Positions 36,321-43,657 of a stretch of 64,000 nucleotides of DNA are shown one piece after another. Below the pieces are notes generated by a model. It had not been told where the DNA came from and did not search any database. It worked only from the letters and a program-made list of their open reading frames with translations. The first letter of the stretch is position 1. Each line of letters opens with the position of its first letter. The translations under genes and the position numbers were made by a program. The DNA is from Halolamina pelagica (lineage in GTDB: Archaea; Halobacteriota; Halobacteria; Halobacteriales; Haloferacaceae), in NCBI RefSeq assembly GCF_900115675.1, contig NZ_FOXI01000007.1, positions 38,341-102,340 of the forward strand. Direction: 5' to 3'.

Positions 36321-36485
36321 GCCGTGGGGGTGGAGACGGGCGCCGATAAATCCCGCCGTTGCGGTCGGGCTGGTGGGGTTTCGGTCGGTCACGGTGACGG
36401 CATCGCGGGCGTGCGTCGACGACGCGTCCCGGCAGTCTCGGCCCGTGCCCGAACGCCTTTCCCGGAACCACCACCACACACCCTC

Positions 36486-38297
36486 ATGAGTTACGGCGTC
36501 GCCCGCTACATCGGCATCGACAGCACCGACACGCCAACGTTCACGCCCGACGGCGACCTCGCGTTCCTCGCGGACACCACCGGCACGCCGCAGGTCTACC
36601 GGCTCGGTTCGCCGGGCGCGTGGCCCGAGCGCCTGACCGCCCACGACGAGCGCGTCTCCTTCGTCGACACCTCCCCCACCCGCGACGAACTGATGTTCGG
36701 CATGGACGAGGGGAGCAACGAGCGCGACCAGCTCTACCGCTACGACCTCGAAACCGGCGAGGAGCACCAACTCACCGATCAGCCCGAGTCAAAGCACCTC
36801 TGGGGCGGTTGGGGACCGGACGGCGACCGGTTCGCCTTCGCCGCGAACCGGCGGCAGGGGGACACGTTCGACGTGTACGTGCAGGGCCGCGATGGCGAAG
36901 GGGCCGACCTCGTCTGGGAGGGGCCGGGCGGCTTCGTCGGCGTCGCCGCGTGGCACCCCGACGGCGACGCGCTGGTCCTGCAGGAGTCGAACTCCAGCGC
37001 GGATCAGGTGCTCTACTGGCTGGACATCGAGTCCGGCACCACCGAGCGGATCACCGACGCCGACGAGGAAGCGCGCTACCACCACGTGAACTTCGGGCCG
37101 GACGGCGACCTCTACGCAGTCACGGACTACGGCGCCGAGACGGCCTACGTCGGTCGGCTGGACGTGTCCGGGCGTGGCGATGGCGTCGAGACGATCGAGG
37201 CGGGCCACGAGGAGTGGAACGTCGACGCGCTCGGGATCGACGCCGAAACCGGGCGGGTCGCGTACACGCTGAACGTCGACGGCTACTCGGAGACGTATCT
37301 CGGCTCCCTCTCCGACGACGGCACCGCCGTCGTCGACGCCGTGGAGCCGGACCTCCCCGAGGGCGTCGTCGCCGGCGTCGAACTCGACCCCGACGGCGAG
37401 CGGGCGGCGATCGAGTTCAGCGCCGACGACCACCCGCACTCCGTCTACGTCGCCAGCGCCGAATTCGGCGACGCCGAGCGCTGGACCACCCCCGGCACGC
37501 TCGGCATCCCGGAGGACCGCTTCCTGCGTTCGGAGACGGTCCGCTACGAGACGTTCGACGGGCGGGAGATCCCGGCCTACTGGACGCTCCCCCCTGGCGT
37601 CGACGAGGACGACGACGAGGAAGTCCCGGTGATGGTCGACATCCACGGCGGCCCCGAACACCAGCGCCGGCCGTGGTTCTACCCGACCAAGCAGTACTTC
37701 CTGAACCAGGGGTACGCCGTGCTCGAACCCAACGTCCGCGGCTCCTCGGGCTACGGGAAGGAGTACACCCACCTCGACGACCAGGAGAAGCGGCTCGACT
37801 CGGTGAAGGACGTCAAGTACGCGACCGAGTGGCTGGAAGAGCAGCCGGTCGCCGACACCGACCGCCTCGTCGTCTACGGGCGCTCCTACGGCGGGTTCAT
37901 GGTGCTCTCGGCCATCACGCAGTACCCCGACCTCTGGGCCGCGGCGGTGGATTTCGTCGGCATCGCCGACTTCCAGACGTTCCTCGAGAACACCGGCGAG
38001 TGGCGCCGCGAGCACCGCGCCGCGGAGTACGGGAGCCTCGACGACCCCGAACTGCTCGAACGCATCTCGCCGATCCACGACGTGGACGAGATCCAGTGTC
38101 CGCTGTTCATCCAGCACGGCGCGAACGACCCGCGCGTCCCCGTCGGCGAGGCCGAGCAGATCGCCGAGGCCGTCGAGGAGCGCGGGATCCCCGTCGAGAC
38201 GTGCATCTTCGAGGACGAGGGGCACCACACGACCGACCGGGAGAACCTGATCGAGGAGTTCGAGCGCATCGCGGCGTTCCTGGAGGAGCACGTCTGA
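36486..38297 (+). CDS. S9 family prolyl oligopeptidase/acylaminoacyl peptidase
   Basis: A 603-residue serine peptidase. A beta-propeller (about 1-350) precedes an alpha/beta hydrolase domain with HGGPEHQRRP, nucleophile Ser467 in GRSYGG, Asp548 (GANDPRVP) and His580 (EGHH). There is no signal peptide, so it is cytoplasmic, where S9 enzymes trim small peptides or remove acylated residues. Length matches archaeal S9C members. A weak TATA-like CCTTTCCC lies near 36457. Confidence 0.9.
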   Translation: MSYGVARYIGIDSTDTPTFTPDGDLAFLADTTGTPQVYRLGSPGAWPERLTAHDERVSFVDTSPTRDELMFGMDEGSNERDQLYRYDLETGEEHQLTDQPESKHLWGGWGPDGDRFAFAANRRQGDTFDVYVQGRDGEGADLVWEGPGGFVGVAAWHPDGDALVLQESNSSADQVLYWLDIESGTTERITDADEEARYHHVNFGPDGDLYAVTDYGAETAYVGRLDVSGRGDGVETIEAGHEEWNVDALGIDAETGRVAYTLNVDGYSETYLGSLSDDGTAVVDAVEPDLPEGVVAGVELDPDGERAAIEFSADDHPHSVYVASAEFGDAERWTTPGTLGIPEDRFLRSETVRYETFDGREIPAYWTLPPGVDEDDDEEVPVMVDIHGGPEHQRRPWFYPTKQYFLNQGYAVLEPNVRGSSGYGKEYTHLDDQEKRLDSVKDVKYATEWLEEQPVADTDRLVVYGRSYGGFMVLSAITQYPDLWAAAVDFVGIADFQTFLENTGEWRREHRAAEYGSLDDPELLERISPIHDVDEIQCPLFIQHGANDPRVPVGEAEQIAEAVEERGIPVETCIFEDEGHHTTDRENLIEEFERIAAFLEEHV

Positions 38298-38303
38298 GCG
38301 ATC

Positions 38304-38846
38304 TCAATAGCGACTGTCCGTCGGCGTCGCCGTGTCCTCCGACCCCCCGCTCCCCGTGTCGGTTCCGGTCGACCGAACCGGGCTGCCGTCGGGACGGAGC
38401 ACCCACCAGGCGTCGCTGGCGCCCTGCCCAGTCGCGTCGCCGGGCTCCTCGTCGGGCGTGAAGTAGTAGAGCGGCCAGCCGTTCGCGGCCACCTGCGTCG
38501 TCCCGTCGTCCCGCTCGAACGTCGAGAGCGCGGCCGTCACGTCGCGTCCCGCCGAGGGCTCGCCGTCGACTGTCAGTGCCGGCCAGTTCTCCAGGCAGCC
38601 ACCGGAGCAGGTGCTCTCCCCCGATCCCTGTGTGTCCTGATCGAACGCGTAGAGGGTCATCCCCTCGGGGCCGACCAACACGCCGCCGAGCTCGGGGTGG
38701 GAGCGGACCTGCACCGTCGCCGTCGGCGACTCCGTTTCGGTCGTCATTCGGTCCCCGCCCGGCGGGGACGAGTTCCCGGTACAGCCGGCGGTCAGTACGG
38801 TCCCGACAGCGACGGTTCCGAGCAGTGTTCGTCTGGATACGTCCAT
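38304..38846 (-). CDS. Secreted lipoprotein of the COG4315 (Lipoprotein_15) repeat family
   Basis: A 180-residue protein with a Tat signal (SRRTLLG, lipobox TAGC near residue 20), a Thr/Ser/Glu spacer and two copies of the family repeat: GMTLYAFDQDTQG with CSGGCLENWPAL, and GWPLYYFTPDEEPG with GASDAWWVL. The function of these repeats is unknown; they are surface exposed. Its tail is rich in Ser, Thr and Gly. It ends convergently 6 bp from the S9 peptidase stop. Confidence 0.8.
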   Translation of the reverse strand: MDVSRRTLLGTVAVGTVLTAGCTGNSSPPGGDRMTTETESPTATVQVRSHPELGGVLVGPEGMTLYAFDQDTQGSGESTCSGGCLENWPALTVDGEPSAGRDVTAALSTFERDDGTTQVAANGWPLYYFTPDEEPGDATGQGASDAWWVLRPDGSPVRSTGTDTGSGGSEDTATPTDSRY

Positions 38847-38957
38847 GGGCGTGTTACACTGTCTCAGGGGAGGGATATGGCGGTTTTCCGAACTCCGTCC
38901 GAAATTCCTCCCCAAACGGGGCGGTTCGACGACCGCCCCGATCGGGGCCCGTTCCGG

Positions 38958-39260
38958 TCAGGTCCAGGTGAGCCGTGCGAGGACCACCAGCGCGATCAGT
39001 TCCAGCCCACAGAGCAGCGTCATCCCGATCTGTACGTCCGGCGTGGTGGCGACGAACCAGCCCACGAAGCCGTCGTGGAACACGTAGAGCCCGACCCAGA
39101 GGAGGTTCTCGAGCAGGAGAAACCCCCCGACGACCAGCAGCCCGAGCGTGTGGCTGGCGCCGTGGCGCCGGTAGTTCCGGAGCCAGACGTTCCCCAGCCC
39201 CAGCAGCAGGACGACGTTCACGCCCGCGGCGATCCGGGCCACGTCGAGCCAGCGGCTCAT
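38958..39260 (-). CDS. Small three-helix membrane protein, paired with a winged-helix regulator
   Basis: A 100-residue protein with three hydrophobic helices (about 7-26, 38-58 and 78-96) and no recognised motif. It is 55 bp downstream of a winged-helix DNA-binding gene on the same strand. Such small regulator-membrane pairs are frequent in haloarchaea. Function unknown. Confidence 0.65.
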   Translation of the reverse strand: MSRWLDVARIAAGVNVVLLLGLGNVWLRNYRRHGASHTLGLLVVGGFLLLENLLWVGLYVFHDGFVGWFVATTPDVQIGMTLLCGLELIALVVLARLTWT

Positions 39261-39315
39261 GCGTCCCTCCAGAGGTTCTCCATCGACATACGTTTGTTCC
39301 GAATTTCGTCCATAA

Positions 39316-39624
39316 TCAGGGGTCCCCAGTGGCCGCGTCGTCGCCGTCCGGATCGACGGTGTCGAATATCTCCTCGACGGTGTCCCAGTTCGACCGGACG
39401 CGGTCGGTGAACAGGTATACGGCGGCGTACTCGTCGCCGCTCTTGCGCACCACGTTGTTCTCCTGGAGCACGTCGAGGTGGTGACGAACGGTCGTGTAGT
39501 CGAGGTCGAGCGCGTCCGCGAGCTGGTTGGCGTTCCGCGGTCGCTCGTCGATGGCCCGCAGGACGCGGACCCGCGTGTGGCCGCCCCGGGAGCTTGCGAG
39601 CACGTACCACAGGACGCCCTCCAT
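39316..39624 (-). CDS. Winged-helix DNA-binding protein (ArsR-like)
   Basis: A 102-residue regulator. After a GHTRVRVLRAIDERPRNANQLA helix-turn-helix lead-in comes LDYTTVRHHLDVLQENNVV, the recognition helix and wing of an ArsR/MarR-type fold; a short helical tail follows. No Cys cluster or other metal site is visible. ATG 39624 is chosen (MEGVLWYVL) because it places the fold correctly; a start 36 bp further up adds MCLQGVAGNHQA. It may control the membrane gene behind it. Confidence 0.8.
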   Translation of the reverse strand: MEGVLWYVLASSRGGHTRVRVLRAIDERPRNANQLADALDLDYTTVRHHLDVLQENNVVRKSGDEYAAVYLFTDRVRSNWDTVEEIFDTVDPDGDDAATGDP

Positions 39625-39677
39625 CGCCTGGTGGTTTCCCGCCACCCCTTGTAAACACACCGCAGGATCGGGCTACG

Positions 39678-40430
39678 TCAGCTTCTGGAGCGTCCAGGCC
39701 TCACTGACGCCGCCGGGTCGGGGTCGCCGCCGTCGAACCCGGACTCGACCGACCACGAATCGAACGGCGAGTCCCGAGCGAGCAGTTCGACCTGCTGCTT
39801 CGGGAGCATCGAGAGCCGGTAGGACGACTCGTGGACGACCGCACCGTGGGGCGCCTCGGTCTCGGTTTCGACCTCGAACTGCTGTTCGACGCTGTCGACC
39901 ACTCGCGAACGCGACCTGTGGGTGTACGTGCGGCCCCCGTACTGGACTGGCTCTTCCTGCCACTCGCCGTCGGTCTCACAGATCACGTCGAAGGAGGGGA
40001 CGAACGTGTCGAAGACGAACTGGCCGCCGGGCGCGAGCGCGTCGTGGACCTGCGCGAGCAACGTTCGCTGGTCGTCGACGCTGCGGGCGTGCTGCACCGT
40101 GTTGAACGGGCAGAGGACGAGGTCGTACGCCCGCCGCGGCTCGAAGTCGAGCATGTCCGCCTCCCGCACGTCGGCGTCGAGGCCGCGAGCGGTCGCTCGC
40201 TCGCGCAGGCGGGCGAGGCGGCCGGTGTCGAGGTCGATTCCCGTGGCGTCGACGCCCGCATCGAGGAGCGGCAGGTGGACGCGGCCGGTGCCGCAGGCCA
40301 GCTCCAACACCGCGCCGCCGGCGTCGACGGCGAGGTCGCGGTAGAACGACACGTCGTCGCGCGGGTCGTCCTGAAACCGGCAGTCGTACAGCTCCGCGGG
40401 GGTCGGGTGGTCCGAGCGATCGGTGACCAT
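39678..40430 (-). CDS. Class I SAM-dependent methyltransferase
   Basis: A 250-residue methyltransferase with motif I VLELACGTGRV (about 41-51), an acidic residue at the end of strand 2 (GIDLD), LCPFNTVQH as motif IV and a beta-rich C-terminal third of the SAM-MTase small-molecule type. The final ~30 residues are Asp/Arg-rich and may be unstructured. Substrate unknown; flanking genes offer no clue. Confidence 0.82.
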   Translation of the reverse strand: MVTDRSDHPTPAELYDCRFQDDPRDDVSFYRDLAVDAGGAVLELACGTGRVHLPLLDAGVDATGIDLDTGRLARLRERATARGLDADVREADMLDFEPRRAYDLVLCPFNTVQHARSVDDQRTLLAQVHDALAPGGQFVFDTFVPSFDVICETDGEWQEEPVQYGGRTYTHRSRSRVVDSVEQQFEVETETEAPHGAVVHESSYRLSMLPKQQVELLARDSPFDSWSVESGFDGGDPDPAASVRPGRSRS

Positions 40431-40481
40431 ACAGCCGCTCCGGCGGGTGCTCGCCTAAGGGTTCGCCCGGCGTGTGATCGG

Positions 40482-41225
40482 TTACCAGCCGGCGTCGATG
40501 TCGTCCTGCAACGCTTCGAGGATCTGCTCGGTGCCGTGGTCGATGACCTCGGCCATCGCCTCGGGGTCGGCGTTGGTCGGATCGCCCAGTCCACCGAGGT
40601 CAGTCACCCGGTCGAAGTAGCCGTAGCTGGCGGTCTCGGGCATCTCCTTCGCGCCCTGCGGCTCCTTCTTTCCGTCCTTCACCAGATCGGGGCGGTAGTG
40701 CTCGATCACGCTGGTCTCGTGGTCGCCGGCGTGGCCCCAGCCCTCGCCGAACACATCCTCCAGGCGCTCCCGGGCGAAGTCCGTCCAGTGGACGAAGTGG
40801 GTCGCGAGGCCGTACTCCCGGACGAGCCGGTCCGCAGCGTTCGAGAGCGGCTCGCGGTTGCCGCCGTGGCAGTTGACGATCACGAACCGCTCGACGCCGT
40901 GGCGGGCGAGGCTCTCGCCGATCTGGACGATCGCGTCCTCGTAGGTCAGCGGGTCGAGCGTGATCGTCCCGGGGAAGTTCATGTGGTGCTCGCTCATCCC
41001 GTAGGGGAGCGTGGGCAGGCGGACGAACCGCAGGTCGTGCTCGTCGGCGGCGTCGACCAGCTCCTCCGTCAGGTGCTCGGCGCGGAGGGTGTCCACCGAG
41101 ACGGGCAGGTGGACGGAGTGCTGTTCGACGCTCCCTGTCCCGAGGAGGGCCGCATCGGCGTCCTCGAACGCGTCCTCGGCGTCCTCCCACGTCATCGTCA
41201 CCAGGTCGTCGTCGGTCTCGGGCAT
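40482..41225 (-). CDS. Creatininase-family amidohydrolase (FAPy deformylase ArfB candidate)
   Basis: A 247-residue protein with the family metal motifs GSVEQHSVHLPVSVDT (about 31-46), NCHGGN (about 119-124) and HAGDHETS. In archaea the family includes ArfB, which deformylates an early flavin/F420 precursor, as well as creatininase proper. Creatine metabolism is unlikely here, so ArfB is a plausible but unproven role. ATG 41225 gives the typical MPETDDDL-type start. Confidence 0.8.
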   Translation of the reverse strand: MPETDDDLVTMTWEDAEDAFEDADAALLGTGSVEQHSVHLPVSVDTLRAEHLTEELVDAADEHDLRFVRLPTLPYGMSEHHMNFPGTITLDPLTYEDAIVQIGESLARHGVERFVIVNCHGGNREPLSNAADRLVREYGLATHFVHWTDFARERLEDVFGEGWGHAGDHETSVIEHYRPDLVKDGKKEPQGAKEMPETASYGYFDRVTDLGGLGDPTNADPEAMAEVIDHGTEQILEALQDDIDAGW

Positions 41226-41321
41226 GGGACAGCGTGGGGTGCGACGGGGCAAAGAACTACGGGAACGGGCGATCGGGGCGCGCTCCCGCACCTTCTTCGC
41301 CCCGGCGCCCCCATCGCCGGT

Positions 41322-42725
41322 ATGTCCATCGCCGACGACGCCAGCGAGATCGCCCGGCTCTGTCGCCGGGTCGTGCGCGACGAGACCCTGCCGGGGTTGA
41401 GCGTCGCCGTCACCGACGCCGACGGTACCGTGTACGCCGAAGGGTTCGGCTCCCGGGACCTGGCCGGGAACCGCCCCGCGACCCCCGAGACGCTGTACGG
41501 GATCGCCTCCTGTACGAAATCGTTCGCCGGCGTCGCGGTCCTGCAGTTGGTCGAGAGCGGCATCTGCGACCTCGACGACCCCATCTCGGCGTACCTCCCC
41601 GTCGAGTTCGACGAGCCCGAACCCACCATCCACCACCTGCTGACTCACTCCTCGGGGCTCCCCTCGCTGGGCGTGAGCGAGACGCTGCTGGCTCGCCGAC
41701 TCCGCCTCCCGGACCCCGGGATCGCGATGGGGGACGTCGACGACTTCTACGCCCACGTGAACGCCGCCGGCGCCGAGCGCGTCGACCCGCCGGGCGAGCG
41801 CTTCGCGTACTGCAACACGGGCTACGCCCTGCTCGGTGAAGCCGTCGAGTCAATGACGGGCAAACCGTTCGACGAGTACGTGACCGAACACGTGTTCGAG
41901 CCGCTGGGGATGGACCGGTCGACGTTCGACGACCACGAGTTCTCGATGGCCGACGACCACATGACCCAGTACCGGCAGACTGACGAGGGGCTGATGGCGT
42001 CGTCGCTCCCGACGCGGGACATCGGGCAGGCGACCGGCGGGATCCTCGCGTCGGTCTCGGAGTTGGCCGGCTACCTCCGGCTCCACCTGAACGGCGGCGA
42101 GGCCGCGGGCGAGCGCCTGCTCGACGCGGACACGCTCGCCCGAGCGCACGAGGGGTACGTCGACGTGCCGGGGCGCTCGCCCGACACCGAAGGGGCGGAC
42201 CGCCAGTACGGCTACGGCTGGTTCCGCGACGAGGGGTTCCTCGGCGACCGCACGCTGCTGGGGCACTCGGGGTCGATCACCGTCTCCTCGGCGTATCTCG
42301 GCTTCCTCCCCGACGAACAGGTCGGCGTCGCGCTGGCGTCGAACACCTCGCCGGCGTTCCCGCTTGGCGCCGTCGGCGAGGGCGTCCTGGCGGCGGTGCT
42401 GGGCGAGGACCCCGAGTCGGTGCCGTTCGTCCGCCTGCGTCGGCGCCACCGGCGGCTCGCGGGCGAGTACGCGGCGTACGAGGGCGTGATGAGCGCGACC
42501 GTCGAACGGGACGGCGGTTCGCTCCGGGTCGACTTCGACCACCCCTTGAAAGACGGCGAGACGGTGCTGTTCCCGGCGCCCGAGGAGGGGGAGAACGAGC
42601 GCGCCGACGCGGCGTATCGGTACGAGACGGTCGATTCCGCGGGTCGACGCGAGCCGGTCGAGTTCCGCGTCGAGGACGGCGAGGTGTCGCTGCTGATCGA
42701 CCGGTGGCGGCTGGGGAAGCAGTAG
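41322..42725 (+). CDS. Beta-lactamase-fold serine hydrolase (class C type)
   Basis: A 467-residue serine hydrolase. SxxK is Ser63-Cys-Thr-Lys66, the YxN triad is Tyr163-Cys-Asn165 and the third motif is His315-Ser-Gly. This is the catalytic set of the penicillin-binding-protein/class C beta-lactamase fold; archaea lack peptidoglycan, so an esterase or D-peptidase role is likelier. A C-terminal beta domain (about 370-467) is typical of the family. There is no signal peptide. The gene diverges from the creatininase gene across 96 bp. Confidence 0.87.
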   Translation: MSIADDASEIARLCRRVVRDETLPGLSVAVTDADGTVYAEGFGSRDLAGNRPATPETLYGIASCTKSFAGVAVLQLVESGICDLDDPISAYLPVEFDEPEPTIHHLLTHSSGLPSLGVSETLLARRLRLPDPGIAMGDVDDFYAHVNAAGAERVDPPGERFAYCNTGYALLGEAVESMTGKPFDEYVTEHVFEPLGMDRSTFDDHEFSMADDHMTQYRQTDEGLMASSLPTRDIGQATGGILASVSELAGYLRLHLNGGEAAGERLLDADTLARAHEGYVDVPGRSPDTEGADRQYGYGWFRDEGFLGDRTLLGHSGSITVSSAYLGFLPDEQVGVALASNTSPAFPLGAVGEGVLAAVLGEDPESVPFVRLRRRHRRLAGEYAAYEGVMSATVERDGGSLRVDFDHPLKDGETVLFPAPEEGENERADAAYRYETVDSAGRREPVEFRVEDGEVSLLIDRWRLGKQ

Positions 42726-42756
42726 GTCGGCGTCGGCCGGAGTGGACCGGGCGACC

Positions 42757-43164
42757 TCACAGGCCGGCCATCGCGAACAGGCTCCGGCGGAAGAGAAGCA
42801 CGGCGAGGTTGTTCCAGAAGACGAGGAAGCCCACCGCGACCAGCAGGACCAGATACACCCGCGCCGCGTGGAGCATCACGTCGCCGAAGCGCTCGGAGCG
42901 CCGGGAGATCGCCTCGTAGGCGGCGAAGCCCGCGACGGCGGTCGCACCGACGGCGACGTGGACGGCGATCAGCACCGACAGCGGCTGGGTCAACAGCCAC
43001 GCCATCCACGGGTTCGCCTCGGCGTCGGCGCCGACGACCGCCGCACACAGAAGCGTCGTGAGCAGGTCGACCGGCAGGAGGAGGAACAGCGCCGCCGCCA
43101 CCCAGCCCCAGTAGGACTCCCGGTCGACCGCGCCGAGGCGAGGGAGGCGGCGGGGGAGCGTCAC
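42757..43164 (-). CDS. DUF5658-like four-helix membrane protein next to halocyanin
   Basis: A 135-residue membrane protein with four hydrophobic segments. The helix-loop LLPVDLLTTLLCAAVVGADAEANPWMAWLLT (about 31-60), with Asp, Thr, Glu, Asn and Pro positions, is the DUF5658-type core. It overlaps the halocyanin stop by 4 bp, so the two are co-translated. A quinone or redox membrane role is suggested only by the partner. Confidence 0.65.
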   Translation of the reverse strand: MTLPRRLPRLGAVDRESYWGWVAAALFLLLPVDLLTTLLCAAVVGADAEANPWMAWLLTQPLSVLIAVHVAVGATAVAGFAAYEAISRRSERFGDVMLHAARVYLVLLVAVGFLVFWNNLAVLLFRRSLFAMAGL

Positions 43165-43568
43165 TCCACGACGAGGTCGGCGACCATCCCCATCCCCTCG
43201 TGCGGTTCACAGACGTAGTGGTACTCGCCGGGCACCTCGAAGGTGTGCTCGTGGGTGTGGTCGGTGTGGTGGATGTCCGGCTCGCCGCCCCAGTTCGCGT
43301 CGGCGGGCTGCCCGCGGACCGCGATGTTGTGGTTAGCCGAGCGCCAGACCCAGCGCACGCTGGTGCCGGCGTCGACGCGGAGCGGGTCGTTCGTGCCGGG
43401 GGAGAAGACGTTCCGGCCGTCCGGGCCGACCTCGACGACTTCGCCGTCGAAGTTCCCGGTCTCGGTCGCGGCGTCGCCGCCGGCGCAGCCGGCGAGCGCC
43501 GTCGTCGCCGCCAGCGCCGCGGCGCCGCGGCGGAGGATCGTCCGGCGAGAGGGGTCGTGTTCGCGCAT
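43161..43568 (-). CDS. Halocyanin-type blue copper lipoprotein
   Basis: A 135-residue protein with a Tat signal (SRRTILRRG) and lipobox ALAGC. The plastocyanin-like domain has the four type-1 copper ligands: His in SANHNIAV, then Cys, His and Met in HYVCEPHEGMGM. Halocyanins shuttle electrons on the outer membrane face. Its start lies 90 bp from topA on the other strand. Confidence 0.9.
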   Translation of the reverse strand: MREHDPSRRTILRRGAAALAATTALAGCAGGDAATETGNFDGEVVEVGPDGRNVFSPGTNDPLRVDAGTSVRWVWRSANHNIAVRGQPADANWGGEPDIHHTDHTHEHTFEVPGEYHYVCEPHEGMGMVADLVVE

Positions 43569-43621
43569 ACGCGAGCGTGGGAAGCCGTCGGGGAACTGCC
43601 TTCCGGTCCCGGAGCGCGAAA

Positions 43622-43629
43622 CGTTTAGG
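43622..43629 (+). promoter_or_regulatory. TATA-like box before topA
   Basis: CGTTTAGG lies 29-36 nt before ATG 43658. Confidence 0.5.
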
Positions 43630-43657
43630 CCGAGGAGCGGCCTATCGCCGGTACCGA

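Noticed and set aside
41322..42725. Antibiotic-resistance beta-lactamase
   Set aside because: The fold is right, but archaea have no peptidoglycan target and no signal peptide is present; general serine hydrolase is the safer call.
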